A stretch of DNA of 64,000 nucleotides from Leptospira semungkisensis (GCF_004770055.1 NZ_RQEP01000019.1:768703-832702); one strand, 5' to 3'. Counted from the first letter of the stretch, positions 55,322 to 64,000 are shown. The notes: a model not told the origin generated them from the letters alone. A program made the numbers and translations.

Positions 55322-55681
55322 TTATTTAGATAGGATCTCGGTTCCGCTTCCGTTCCCCCAGGTGCCCTCCAATCTTGTTCCTCCGTTTTTAACAGTATAG
55401 ATCACTGGATATGTATCTCCCCAATCCACGGTGAGAGTATTTCCATTCAAGGATCCTGTACCGGAGAACGTGTTACCGACACTCCATTCAAAATTATAAG
55501 TACCGTCATCATTCAAGGTCACAGCCACAGATCCTTTGTATCTGCTTCCATCCGGATTGGTTCCGGTTACCTTGTATGTTCCGTATATATTCAAGTCTTG
55601 TGCGTTCGTATGGGAAAAGGAAACGATTAACACAAGGACCGTTGCCAATGCCAAGATCCTAGCCTTGGGATTTCTAAACAT
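55322..55681 (-). CDS. Small exported beta-rich protein
   Basis: A 119-residue exported protein with a cleavable signal (LALATVLVLIVSFSHTNA). The mature part is a repeating strand pattern: YGTYKVTGTNPDGSRYKGSV, then GTYNFEWSVGNTFSGTGSL and LEGTWGNGSG. This looks like a small beta-barrel or sandwich of a type I have seen annotated only as hypothetical. It converges on the WD40-caspase gene with no gap: the stop codons are adjacent, so no room for a separate terminator. Confidence 0.78.
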   Translation of the reverse strand: MFRNPKARILALATVLVLIVSFSHTNAQDLNIYGTYKVTGTNPDGSRYKGSVAVTLNDDGTYNFEWSVGNTFSGTGSLNGNTLTVDWGDTYPVIYTVKNGGTRLEGTWGNGSGTEILSK

Positions 55682-55780
55682 GCTATCCTCCTAAGAGAGG
55701 CAAAATCTAATCATAGATCCGGATCTTATCAAGATTTTTCCAGGAGAAAGAAAAACATTTATTTCCAAAGTAGAACTTCT

Positions 55781-58700
55781 CTAAGCACAGGAATCCAATC
55801 CTCGGACAATCCATTTACGTGAATCCAAAGGATCAATGACTGCATCTATCTCCAGATACGAAGCCATATTGATCGCCTTCCCTCTTTCATACGCCTCTGC
55901 AACCAAGCGCTCGAATAGGATCTGTCTTTCCTTCCAATCTTTCACTTCGGCTAATTCCTTTTGGAAACCAGTCCGAATCTCTCCTTCAATTCCCATTGCA
56001 CCAAATTCACCCGTAGGCCATGAAATTGTAAAGACAGGAGCGTGAAAACTACCAGCGGCCATTGCCATCGCACCGAGGCCATATCCTTTTCGAAGAATGA
56101 TCGTAAATACAGGAACCTTTAATGAAGCACCGGCTGCAAAAAGCTCGGCGGCTTTTCGAACTAATCCCTTTTTCTCCACATCCGGACCGACCATAAATCC
56201 AGGAGTATCACAAAGAAATAATACAGGTATTTTGAATGTATTGCAGAAATCCAGGAATTTGGACGACTTATCCGCTGCCTCAGCATCGATCGCGCCACCA
56301 AGATGAGTGGGATCATTCGCAACGAGCCCCAATGCTCTTCCTTCTATCCTGATAAAGGAAGTAACGATACCTTTTGCAAAATCTCTCTGGAGCTCTAACA
56401 CCGAATCTTGATCGGCCAGGATATCTATCAATTTTCGAATATCATACGAACGCAAACGATTCTCAGGAATGCAATTTCTAAGTGCTCTTTGATCGGAAGA
56501 TTCGAATTGCCTGAGATCTCCCTGAAAATAAGAAAGGGCCTTCTTGGCAATCCTTACTCCTTCAACTTCATTCGAAACTAATACATCGATCACTCCATTC
56601 CTTGTTTGTATGCTCGCAGGCCCGATCTCCTCTGCTGAGAAATTTCCGAGTCCTCCCCCTTTCACCATGACGGGGCCACCCATTCCTATATTAGAATCTT
56701 CTGTTGCTATTCTAATATCACTCGCACCGAATAAGGCTGCGTTTCCAGCAAAGCATCTTCCTGCATTCACTGCGATCCTGGGTAAGATGCCTTTCAAGCC
56801 TGCATATTGGCGGAATGTATGCAAATCTAAACCTGCAACGGCAGGCACATCTACTTCTCCAGGACGTCCACCTCCTCCTTCCGTAAAGAAAACAAGAGGA
56901 AGTCTCTGCTCCTTTACCATTTGCAAGAAGCGATCCGTTTTCTTATGATTCATTGCTCCTTGCGTTCCCATAAAAACCGTATAATCATAAGCTAATACAG
57001 AAATTCTTGATTTATTTGCCTCGAAGAAAGTTCCATTTGCCGTTCCAAGACCGGCTACGAGACCGTCGGCTGGACTTAATTTAATTAATTCATCTAAAGA
57101 TCTTCGGCGGCGCTGCGCAGCCAAAGCCAAGGCACCATATTCTATAAAACTTCCAGGATCGCAAAGATCTGCAATATTCTCTCTTGTAGTTCTTTGTCCT
57201 CTTTTGTGGCGTTTAGAAACCGCTTGTGCTCTCGCCGTATCCTCATTCACAGAGAGTCTATCTTTAACTTCCTGCAAATCCGGACGGATACGATCCAAGT
57301 CTACAGAAATATCTTCAGTATGATGCTCTTCTTCTGTATCCGACTTACGGATAAGAAGTAAGGTCTGAGATTCAGAGACTGTGTCTTCTGCAGAAGCAAG
57401 TATGCTTTCCACATATCCACTGATCTCAGAATTCAATACGTGCTCCATCTTCATCGAAGAAAGAACCGCTAATTTCTGCCCCTTACGAATAAAGTCTCCT
57501 TCCGAAGGACTCACCTCGACAAGCCGCCCTGCCATTGGAGAAGAAAACCGAAACATACCGTCCGGCAAAACTTCTTCCTCTTCTCGCTTCGCTTTGCTGG
57601 AGATATTTTGCTCCGATTCGAAAGGAAATTGCCTAGGATCCGCAACCTTAGATTTCAATAAATCGGAGATCTTTTCTTGGATGAATTGAGTATGAACGGA
57701 ATACTCTTGGACTTCTTTGGATTGAAGTATGTTTTGAAGAAGATCCAAATTTGTAGGAACCCCTACAATCCGAAACTCACTCAAGGCACGCAAAGAAGAA
57801 GATAATAAATTCGTAAAGTTCTCATTCTTAGAGCGAACAATCAACTTAGCGAGTAGTGAATCATAATTCGGATTAATCTCGTAACCTGAATAAGCGACAC
57901 TATCCACTCGTATTCCAGGCCCGCTACTCGGCTCAAACAAACGGATCTTTCCGGAAGAAGGACGAGTATTCCCCTTCTCATCCAGTATCTCCGAATTGAT
58001 CCGGATCTGGATCGCATATCCTTTAGGAGAAGGAATGGAGTCTTGGGCCAAATCCAAGTCTTTCAGAAGGTTTCCTGAAGCGATTTGCATTTGCAATTGA
58101 ACCAAATCCAATCCGGTAATCTCTTCCGTGACAGTGTGCTCCACTTGCAGACGCGGATTCGCTTCCATGAAATAAATGTTTTCTTGATTTTCCGGATCTA
58201 AAAGAAATTCGAAAGTTCCCAAACTCTTATATTTCAAATACTGAGCGATCTTTTTGGAATAAGAAAGGATCTTCTCTCTTGCCGAAGAAGAAAGAAAAGG
58301 AGCCGGTGCAATTTCAATCAGCTTTTGATTTCGTCTTTGCAGGGAACAATCTCTTTCCCAAAGATGAACAATCTCTCCGGATCCATCTCCTAAAATCTGA
58401 GCCTCGATATGCCTTGCTTTAGGAAGAAATTTCTCTAAATATAAATTAGAATTTCCGAATGCAGATTGCGCCTCATCGGAACAAGCTTTGAACAAATCGG
58501 CCAATTCCTCCTTCTTCAGAACGACTCGGATCCCTCTTCCACCTCCGCCAGACAAGGCTTTGATCATGATCGATCCCTGTTCCGAAAAAAATCGTTTCGT
58601 GTCTTCTAAACTTACGACGCTCCGAACCCCCGGTAACACAGGAATATGTAATTTTTCAGCAAGCCGAAGAGCCTCTATCTTATCCCCGAGCAATTTCAAT

Positions 58701-59026
58701 GCAGAAGAATTCGGGCCTATAAAAACTATTTCCGATCTTTCGCATTTCTCCGCGAACTCATGGTTCTCGCTTAAAAAGCCATAGCCAGGATGAACGGAAT
58801 CGCAGCGATTCTCCTTTGCTATTCTTAAGATCTGTTCCTGATCCAAATAGGCAGGAACTCCTACTCCCTTTAAAGGTTTGGAAAGATCCGTCGCCAATCT
58901 ATGTCTTGAATTAAGATCATCTTCCGAATAAATAGATAAGGTTTGAATTCCTAACTCGGCAGCAGCACGAGCGATCCGAAGAGAGACTTCTCCCCGATTT
59001 GCGATTAAAAGTTTGGACAATTTCAT
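55781..59026 (-). CDS. Single-chain acyl-CoA carboxylase (BC-BCCP-CT fusion)
   Basis: A 1081-residue biotin enzyme in one chain: biotin carboxylase (1-~460, LLIANRGEVSLRIARAA; ATP loop GGGGRGIRVV; MEANPRLQVEHTVTE), biotinyl domain with Lys near 526 in SSMKMEHV, and carboxyltransferase (~580-1080, FTEGGGGRPGEVDVPA; GLVANDPTHLGGAID). The layout matches long-chain acyl-CoA carboxylases. It adds CO2 to acyl-CoA, making malonyl- or methylmalonyl-type CoA for lipid synthesis, or is catabolic. I chose ATG 59026 since the TTG at 59104 adds no family sequence. Confidence 0.92.
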   Translation of the reverse strand: MKLSKLLIANRGEVSLRIARAAAELGIQTLSIYSEDDLNSRHRLATDLSKPLKGVGVPAYLDQEQILRIAKENRCDSVHPGYGFLSENHEFAEKCERSEIVFIGPNSSALKLLGDKIEALRLAEKLHIPVLPGVRSVVSLEDTKRFFSEQGSIMIKALSGGGGRGIRVVLKKEELADLFKACSDEAQSAFGNSNLYLEKFLPKARHIEAQILGDGSGEIVHLWERDCSLQRRNQKLIEIAPAPFLSSSAREKILSYSKKIAQYLKYKSLGTFEFLLDPENQENIYFMEANPRLQVEHTVTEEITGLDLVQLQMQIASGNLLKDLDLAQDSIPSPKGYAIQIRINSEILDEKGNTRPSSGKIRLFEPSSGPGIRVDSVAYSGYEINPNYDSLLAKLIVRSKNENFTNLLSSSLRALSEFRIVGVPTNLDLLQNILQSKEVQEYSVHTQFIQEKISDLLKSKVADPRQFPFESEQNISSKAKREEEEVLPDGMFRFSSPMAGRLVEVSPSEGDFIRKGQKLAVLSSMKMEHVLNSEISGYVESILASAEDTVSESQTLLLIRKSDTEEEHHTEDISVDLDRIRPDLQEVKDRLSVNEDTARAQAVSKRHKRGQRTTRENIADLCDPGSFIEYGALALAAQRRRRSLDELIKLSPADGLVAGLGTANGTFFEANKSRISVLAYDYTVFMGTQGAMNHKKTDRFLQMVKEQRLPLVFFTEGGGGRPGEVDVPAVAGLDLHTFRQYAGLKGILPRIAVNAGRCFAGNAALFGASDIRIATEDSNIGMGGPVMVKGGGLGNFSAEEIGPASIQTRNGVIDVLVSNEVEGVRIAKKALSYFQGDLRQFESSDQRALRNCIPENRLRSYDIRKLIDILADQDSVLELQRDFAKGIVTSFIRIEGRALGLVANDPTHLGGAIDAEAADKSSKFLDFCNTFKIPVLFLCDTPGFMVGPDVEKKGLVRKAAELFAAGASLKVPVFTIILRKGYGLGAMAMAAGSFHAPVFTISWPTGEFGAMGIEGEIRTGFQKELAEVKDWKERQILFERLVAEAYERGKAINMASYLEIDAVIDPLDSRKWIVRGLDSCA

Positions 59027-59104
59027 ATAAACTGCGCAGCAATTTCTCCGAAAACTAACTGAGGTCGATCCATTTTCAGGCCTGGCCCCTTTGTTTGGAA
59101 GCAA

Positions 59105-59439
59105 AACGAATCAGAGAAAGGATTCAGAAAGATTCGAATCGATCGACTATATAATGTTTTTCTAATATATTAGATCTCGTTATCGTGCGGAAGTAAGGAA
59201 TGAGAAGTGAGTCTTTCAACAAATGCGCATGCTCTACCTACAGGCCAACTGGATCACTTTCATTCGAGGAGGAGAACTTCTTCAAATCCCGGAACTAATA
59301 AGTAGGATTAGGAAGATGAGCAATATATTAGACAAAGGAATAAGAATCTATCCAGTATAGTAGAAATTTCTCCATAATATAAGATAGAAGTTTGGCCCAC
59401 TCTATATTACTTTTCATGCTTGGTCAAAAGGAGAAAGAA
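59105..59439. other. Intergenic stretch without recognised feature
   Basis: About 335-410 bp between the start of the acyl-CoA carboxylase and the dioxygenase gene. I see AT-rich promoter-like stretches (ATATATTAGATC near 59166, and CATAATATAAGATAG near 59373) and a GC-neutral middle, but no gene of more than 15 codons with an RBS, no clear terminator and no repeat. Some parts look tRNA-like at first sight but do not fold (see rejected items). Confidence 0.5.
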
Positions 59440-60591
59440 ATGCCAGTAACAAAATCCAAACCATCTTCCCGAAAAACAAAGCTCTCCTCCAAAAGACTTG
59501 GTCAACTAGACAAGCCTAAAGCAAGAAAACGTAATCATGCCAGACAACCTATATTAAAAAATCATTTAGAAGGTTTAGAGCTGCCCATTGTTTATTCTCC
59601 GGCTGCCCCCGAGTTTTCGAGTGAAACTTTCCTAACTTCTTGGATCAGGAAAAATAAAAAGGAGATCCAGAGAGATCTTCTAATCTATGGAGCAATTCTA
59701 TTCCGGGGGTTTGGAATAGATGACTCCAAAAATTTCGAAAAAGTTGCCCTTGCCTTGGATACGGATCTTTCGGAAGCGTATTTAGGAACTTCTCCCAGAG
59801 ATAAAGTAACTAAATACGTTCATACTGCAAGCGAGCTTCCTTCTGCGTATCCGATCATGCAGCATGCTGAGATGAGTTTCTTAGACAAGCCACCAAAGAA
59901 GCTTTTCTTTTATGCAAAGACTGCTCCGAGCAAGAATGGAGAGACGCCGATCACAGATCTAAGAGCGGTTTTGAAACAAATCCCTGAGAATATCAGAAGA
60001 AAGGTAGAAGAAAAGGGAGTTCGCTACATTCGTCATTACGACGGACCAAATTCATCCAGATTCAGTCTATGGAAAACAAAACGTTGGAGTGAGATGTTCA
60101 ACACGACCAACAAAGAAGAAGCCGAAAATGAATTTAAGAAACAGAACTTTAAACATGTATGGCTTCCGAAGAATAAATTAAGATTAACGAATATTCAAGT
60201 AGGAACGAGGAAACATCCTTCTTCCGGAGTGGAGGCTTGGCACAATCATATCCAAACCTTTCATATAGATTCCCCAAGACTAGAATACAAGCATGTATAC
60301 AACAGACAGAAAACGTGGAGAGGACTTGCAGTCTTCTTAACTTTAAATCTTCTTACTTCAATAAAGAAACTATTCCATAGATCGGAAGAATTGGACGTGC
60401 ATGCAACTTACGGAGACGGCACAGAGATCAGTCAAAAAGAGATCAACGCTATCCTAGAAATTTTCTGGAAGAATATACAGATCTTCTCTTGGGAAAAGAA
60501 AGATGTCTTGTATATTGATAACTATTCCGTCTCTCACGGTAGACTTCCCTTTGTGGGAGAAAGAGAAATCCAAGTCGCCTGGACGGAATAG
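59440..60591 (+). CDS. TauD/TfdA-type (SyrP-like) Fe(II)/2-oxoglutarate dioxygenase
   Basis: A 383-residue dioxygenase. The iron site is HAE (His142, Glu144; SyrP-like 'HxE' rather than the usual HxD) and His366 in VSHGRLPFVG. ILFRGFGIDDSKNF at the start of the domain and PITDLRAVLKQIPE follow the family. The first ~40 residues are very basic (RKTKLSSKRLGQLDKPKARK), which is not part of the fold. The ATG at 59440 has AAAGGAG upstream. SyrP hydroxylates aspartate in a peptide; here no peptide synthetase lies near, so the substrate is open. It converges on the LysR gene. Confidence 0.88.
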   Translation: MPVTKSKPSSRKTKLSSKRLGQLDKPKARKRNHARQPILKNHLEGLELPIVYSPAAPEFSSETFLTSWIRKNKKEIQRDLLIYGAILFRGFGIDDSKNFEKVALALDTDLSEAYLGTSPRDKVTKYVHTASELPSAYPIMQHAEMSFLDKPPKKLFFYAKTAPSKNGETPITDLRAVLKQIPENIRRKVEEKGVRYIRHYDGPNSSRFSLWKTKRWSEMFNTTNKEEAENEFKKQNFKHVWLPKNKLRLTNIQVGTRKHPSSGVEAWHNHIQTFHIDSPRLEYKHVYNRQKTWRGLAVFLTLNLLTSIKKLFHRSEELDVHATYGDGTEISQKEINAILEIFWKNIQIFSWEKKDVLYIDNYSVSHGRLPFVGEREIQVAWTE

Positions 60592-60596
60592 AAAAA

Positions 60597-61514
60597 CTAT
60601 AGTTTCATAACGTCCATCAAACATTCAGCTTTTCTATCTTTTAAGACATTACTTTCAGTAACGAAACTTAGAAAGGTCTTCAAAGACGGGTTCCTATTTT
60701 CAGGAACCCAAAAAACGGAAACTGGAAGATACAATTTTTTGATCGGAACGAATTGCGTATCTGCAGGCGCAAAGTTTTGCGCTCCCAAAATGGTAAGAGA
60801 AACACCTTTGCCGGTTGCGACGAGGATCGGACAGCTTTCTCGTTCGTTTTTCACATAGACTTTCGGTTTTATTCCGCTTTGTTTAAAGAGTTGGATGATA
60901 GTATCATAAAAATTTCCGGAATCTTTTTTAGGATGCAGGATAATCGTTTCGTTCTTTAATTCAGAAAGTTCGATTTCCTTTTTCTTTGTTAGAGGATGTT
61001 TTTTCGGAAGTAAAACTCCTAGAACCTCGTCATGCACAGCATATTTCTCAAAGCCGGGTTCAGGTATCTCGCCTTCCAAAAAACAAATATCGAAATGAGC
61101 GGACTTCAAACCTTTCCGGATTCTGTTCCTAGATTCTTGGTGAAGTTGAAATTTTATCCTTGGAAATCGATCCCGAAACTCTTCGATAATCTGAGGTAAA
61201 CTAGCCATAAAGGTTGTCGTAGAAAATCCTATATTCAGGACTCCCGACTTTAATTTTCCGATAGAGCGGACTTCCTTTTCTATACTTTCCACCTTTGAGA
61301 TGATATCTCTTCCTTCCTTTAGAAGGAATATTCCCGCTCCGGTCAGCTTTACTTGTCTCGTGGTCCTCTCGAAAAGTTTGGTGGATAATTCCTCTTCGAA
61401 TGAAGAAATTAAACGCGTCAGAGGAGGTTGAGACATCCCCAAAATTTCGGCGCTTTTTCTAAAATTTAATTCTTCAGCGACTACTATAAAGGACTTAAGC
61501 TTGGACAGATCCAT
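60597..61514 (-). CDS. LysR-family transcriptional regulator
   Basis: A 305-residue regulator: winged HTH MDLSKLKSFIVVAEELNFRK and ILGMSQPPLTRLISSFEEEL (residues 20-45), then the typical effector domain (VLNIGFSTTTFMASLPQIIEEF at ~90). Divergent from the FAD reductase gene at 61665 with an inverted repeat in the 150-bp gap, so it likely controls that gene and itself. The activating signal could be redox or a small acid, but this is not visible. Confidence 0.94.
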   Translation of the reverse strand: MDLSKLKSFIVVAEELNFRKSAEILGMSQPPLTRLISSFEEELSTKLFERTTRQVKLTGAGIFLLKEGRDIISKVESIEKEVRSIGKLKSGVLNIGFSTTTFMASLPQIIEEFRDRFPRIKFQLHQESRNRIRKGLKSAHFDICFLEGEIPEPGFEKYAVHDEVLGVLLPKKHPLTKKKEIELSELKNETIILHPKKDSGNFYDTIIQLFKQSGIKPKVYVKNERESCPILVATGKGVSLTILGAQNFAPADTQFVPIKKLYLPVSVFWVPENRNPSLKTFLSFVTESNVLKDRKAECLMDVMKL

Positions 61515-61519
61515 ATTTC

Positions 61520-61542
61520 ATTGATACCTAATAAGTATCAAT
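61520..61542. promoter_or_regulatory. Inverted repeat, probable LysR operator
   Basis: ATTGATAC-N7-GTATCAAT is a perfect 8+8 inverted repeat, with the T-N11-A core usual for LysR sites. It lies 6 bp before the LysR start and about 120 bp before the FAD reductase, suiting autorepression and activation of the divergent gene. Confidence 0.75.
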
Positions 61543-61664
61543 AATACAACAAAAATAGGAACAAAATCAAAAAATCTAACTTCTACATGAAAAGTATTTA
61601 CAAAACGTGCATGCCTTACATCTAAATAATCAGAACATAAAGAAAATTTCGTAAGGAGATTTAT

Positions 61665-62579
61665 ATGAATTCGGAACACGAGGTGTTGATTATAGGCGGA
61701 GGTCCTGCAGGCCTAAGCGCCGCCTTAGCATTGGGTAGAATGAGTAGAAACGCTCTCTTATGCGATGATAGTCGCCCAAGAAATGCTGCATCTTCTCATT
61801 TGAATAACTTTCCCACTCGCGACGGTATCCATCCTGCGGAATGGAGAAATTTAGCGCGAAAAGATTTAGAAAAATATAATACAATCCGCTTTTTTGAAGG
61901 ATCCGTTCTTTCGGTAGTAAGATCGGGATCTGGATTTTTAGCAAAAGTATCTTCCGGAGAATCTTTTATCATTAAAAAGATCATTCTGGCTTACGGCGTA
62001 GTGGATAAATCCCTACCAATCCAGGGCTTTCAAGAGCTTTGGGGGAAATCCATTTTTCATTGCCCTTATTGTCATGGTTTCGAAGTGAGAGGTTCCAAGA
62101 TCGCACTTCTCGGAAACGGAGAAATGTTATTTCATATGCTTCCATTAATCTACGATCTTGCTACTGACTTGGTCGTTCTGACGAACGGTAAAGCCGAAAT
62201 CAAAGAAGAACAGAAGGATCTATTAAAACGCAAAAACATCCGACTTATCGAAGAGAAAATTCTTAGCTTCGCGCACGAGGGAGAGAAATTAAAATCGGTA
62301 ACTTTCGAAAACGGAGAAGAATTGGAAAGAGAGGCTATATACGCACTTCCATCTTTTCCTTTCAAATTGAAATCTCAAATCGGAGAGGAGTTAGGTTGCG
62401 AAAAAGATCAATTCGGTTTTTATAAAGTGGCGGAGAGAGGAAAAACAACTATAGAAGGAGTGTTTGCCTGCGGGGATAATAGCAGCCCTGCTCATTCCGT
62501 TTTACTTGCAGCTGCCTCCGGTGGTATGGCGGGAGCCGGAGTGGTTCACGAATTATTGAATGAGAAGCTATTTGCGTAA
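61665..62579 (+). CDS. Thioredoxin reductase-like NAD(P)/FAD oxidoreductase
   Basis: A 304-residue flavoprotein: FAD-binding loop VLIIGGGPAGLSAALALGRM (residues 6-25), central CPYCHGFEVRGSKIALLGNG with a CPYC motif in the place of the TrxR CxxC and a second Rossmann loop for NAD(P), and C-terminal GVFACGDNSSPAHSVLLAAA. The family is the 'NAD(P)/FAD-dependent oxidoreductase' group near thioredoxin reductase. Partner thiol protein is unknown. AAGGAG precedes the ATG. Likely regulated by the divergent LysR. Confidence 0.92.
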   Translation: MNSEHEVLIIGGGPAGLSAALALGRMSRNALLCDDSRPRNAASSHLNNFPTRDGIHPAEWRNLARKDLEKYNTIRFFEGSVLSVVRSGSGFLAKVSSGESFIIKKIILAYGVVDKSLPIQGFQELWGKSIFHCPYCHGFEVRGSKIALLGNGEMLFHMLPLIYDLATDLVVLTNGKAEIKEEQKDLLKRKNIRLIEEKILSFAHEGEKLKSVTFENGEELEREAIYALPSFPFKLKSQIGEELGCEKDQFGFYKVAERGKTTIEGVFACGDNSSPAHSVLLAAASGGMAGAGVVHELLNEKLFA

Positions 62580-62588
62580 GTTTAGATA

Positions 62589-62732
62589 GTTCCCACATTC
62601 GAGAAAAGAAGTTCCTACGTGATTGGAGCGATCGGATTTCGTTGTTGCGCAAACGCCGTTTTTATGATATAGGGACGGAAGGAAACCCACGGGCCACTCC
62701 CCCCACCCGAACATGGGCGGGGGCCCCTCAAA
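62589..62732 (+). repeat. Interspersed GC-rich repeat, copy D, with octamers
   Basis: Between the reductase and the lipoprotein gene. GTTCCCAC (62589-62596) and GTTCCTAC (62611-62618) are direct octamers, then TTATGATATAGGG near 62661, CCCACGGGCCACTCC near 62686, and the stem CCCCCCACCC / GGGCGGGGGC (62698-62725). The order of blocks is that of copy B. The stem may also end the reductase transcript. Confidence 0.75.
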
Positions 62733-62819
62733 TTTTTCACGCTCGGAAATTTTTTCTTTCCTAAACTCAACCGATCTGAAAGTCTCAAGCTCCTCTTAAG
62801 AATTTCCGGATGAAGAGTC

Positions 62820-63905
62820 GTGCATAAAATCATTTTTGTTTTGGTATCAGTTCTTTTCCACTGGAACTGTTTCACGTATTCAGTTCTCATAAAACATGAC
62901 GATAGCCTAAGGAAGCAAAGAGAGCAACTTCCTCCTCTCAGAAAGACAATCGTTGAATTGAATTCAATCCGAAAGTCGGATAAAGAGTTCATGATCTCTT
63001 ATTCTGCCGGCTTGTATTCGGATAAGGATACGAAATACAGATATATAGATGAGGAAAGCCGCTGCGCAAATGTAGACTCTTTAAGGCCGAATCATCTCGG
63101 GTATCCGAATCTTTCTCAGCTTTCCGATTGCAAAGAGAGAAAGGAATCAAAACTAACGGAAGAAATATCTTTCGAAGAGGTTCCGGAACTGAAAAATTCC
63201 ATCTGGCTGCCTGAATTCGAGATAATACTAATATCTTCAAACGGTTTGGACAATTATTCGAAGCTATTTCCCAATCCTAGAAGATTCGAAAAACTCGTAT
63301 TCTCTCCTAAAACCCGAGGATATGACACTGTGGACTTCAAAAAGCATTTCTTAGGAAAGGAGATACATTTCGCCGAGCTTTGCAAGGGTTCTTATTTTAC
63401 CCATAGGACTCTAAAGATCGGGACGAAAACAGGACAAGCCTTGACTCTCATTGGAAACGGACACTCGTATCAGGTCCTTTCCAATCATTTAGGAAAGCCG
63501 TTGGAACCATCTCAGGACATCAATAGTCCGAAAAATTGTGAAACATTAGAAATTCGTAAATTTTCAATTCCGAAAGAAGAAAGAATCATCGCGATCCAAT
63601 CCGAACTACCTGTAGAATTTCCAGGAAAAATCAGAAAAACAGAGAACAGAATTTTTAGATTAAAAGGAAATTTAGAAAATCTTCCGAACGGGATCCTTCT
63701 GATATCCTATCCGAGAGATTGGGATAAGAAAGACGACAGAGCTTTTGTATGGAGCTCCTATCCAATCCTCTACCCTTTCTCGGTAGGCTTGGATATTGTC
63801 ACTTCCCCTCTTCAGCTAATTTCGATGCTGATCTTCACTCCTTACGGACATTTTTATGTGTGGGGATGTCTGCTCGCAAAAAAATGCAGCACCCCTCTCG
63901 GCTAA
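62820..63905 (+). CDS. Lipoprotein of unknown function
   Basis: A 361-residue lipoprotein starting with GTG (GAAGAG upstream); signal MHKIIFVLVSVLFHWNC (Cys17). The mature part is charged and beta/loop-like, with EELSFEEVPELKNSIWLPEF-type strands, and ends in a hydrophobic stretch (PLQLISMLIFTPYGHFYVWG) that could be a membrane helix before CLLAKKCSTPLG. No family recognised. The last 95 bp of the window after its stop hold nothing I can name. Confidence 0.75.
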   Translation: MHKIIFVLVSVLFHWNCFTYSVLIKHDDSLRKQREQLPPLRKTIVELNSIRKSDKEFMISYSAGLYSDKDTKYRYIDEESRCANVDSLRPNHLGYPNLSQLSDCKERKESKLTEEISFEEVPELKNSIWLPEFEIILISSNGLDNYSKLFPNPRRFEKLVFSPKTRGYDTVDFKKHFLGKEIHFAELCKGSYFTHRTLKIGTKTGQALTLIGNGHSYQVLSNHLGKPLEPSQDINSPKNCETLEIRKFSIPKEERIIAIQSELPVEFPGKIRKTENRIFRLKGNLENLPNGILLISYPRDWDKKDDRAFVWSSYPILYPFSVGLDIVTSPLQLISMLIFTPYGHFYVWGCLLAKKCSTPLG

Positions 63906-64000
63906 GATAAAATCAGATCTTTCAGCTTACCAAAATCGTTCTATTTTCATAGAAGCGCATAGAGGTCTCACGATTAAAGTAAGGACTTTAGAGATTTCTT

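Noticed and set aside
59221..59295. tRNA-like stretch
   Set aside because: The reverse strand shows GGTAGAGCA and the plus strand TTCAAATCC, which recall tRNA arms, but the two lie on opposite strands and no acceptor or anticodon stem can be paired.
1..64000. CRISPR arrays, prophage, insertion sequences, rRNA or tRNA
   Set aside because: No regularly spaced direct repeats, transposase, integrase, phage structural genes or RNA gene sequences were seen in either strand.

Overview
The window looks like chromosomal DNA of a spirochaete of the genus Leptospira. The reasons are many short-signal lipoproteins with loose lipoboxes, TTG and GTG starts, a base composition that by eye is in the mid-40s % GC, and several proteins I recognise only from leptospires. 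That GC is higher than in L. interrogans and would fit one of the higher-GC intermediate (P2) lineages. The genus is inferred from protein families, not from a marker gene. There is no rRNA, tRNA, CRISPR array, insertion sequence, phage or plasmid replication gene, so this is ordinary chromosome with some accessory loci.

Layout. 1-10 kb: a cut-off lipoprotein, an rRNA/tRNA uracil methyltransferase, a SpoIID-like lipoprotein, a LolD/FtsX-type ABC exporter, pyrE and a membrane fatty acid desaturase. 10.4-23.7 kb, all on the minus strand: two separate sets of circularly permuted ATP-grasp, alpha-E and transglutaminase-like proteins (a predicted amidoligase/peptide-tagging system). One set has the first two domains fused; the other is split and carries DUF2126. 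Between them lies an imelysin-like lipoprotein plus TonB-dependent receptor operon that looks like metal uptake. 24-30.7 kb: lipoproteins (one with an HEGGH zinc-protease motif), a saccharopine dehydrogenase-like reductase, an AGMO-like sterol desaturase, an ArsR/SRPBCC pair with a perfect 20-bp operator-like palindrome, and a two-gene exported/lipoprotein operon.

30.9-46.9 kb: a glycosyltransferase, a tightly coupled MlaC-like/RND/lipoprotein operon that resembles hopanoid or lipid transport (HpnM-HpnN), a nitronate monooxygenase, an HtrA-type protease without a visible signal peptide, pirin, small lipoproteins, a DUF445 protein, a large GT-C-like membrane protein, a 56-residue small protein and a 7TM-SpoIIE phosphatase. 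47-51 kb: a complete sulfate ABC transporter (binding protein, CysT, CysW, CysA) with a perfect hairpin after the binding-protein gene. 51-55.3 kb: a DUF4384 lipoprotein, an SPFH lipoprotein and an exported WD40-caspase protein, the most unusual gene set here. 55.3-64 kb: a single-chain acyl-CoA carboxylase, a SyrP/TauD-like dioxygenase, a LysR regulator divergent from a thioredoxin-reductase-like flavoprotein with a strong inverted repeat between them, and a lipoprotein.

Four intergenic spots (3.4, 23.9, 39.0 and 62.6 kb) carry copies of one GC-rich, hairpin-forming interspersed repeat. Three of them are accompanied by octamers of the form GTTCCYAC / GTRGGAAC.
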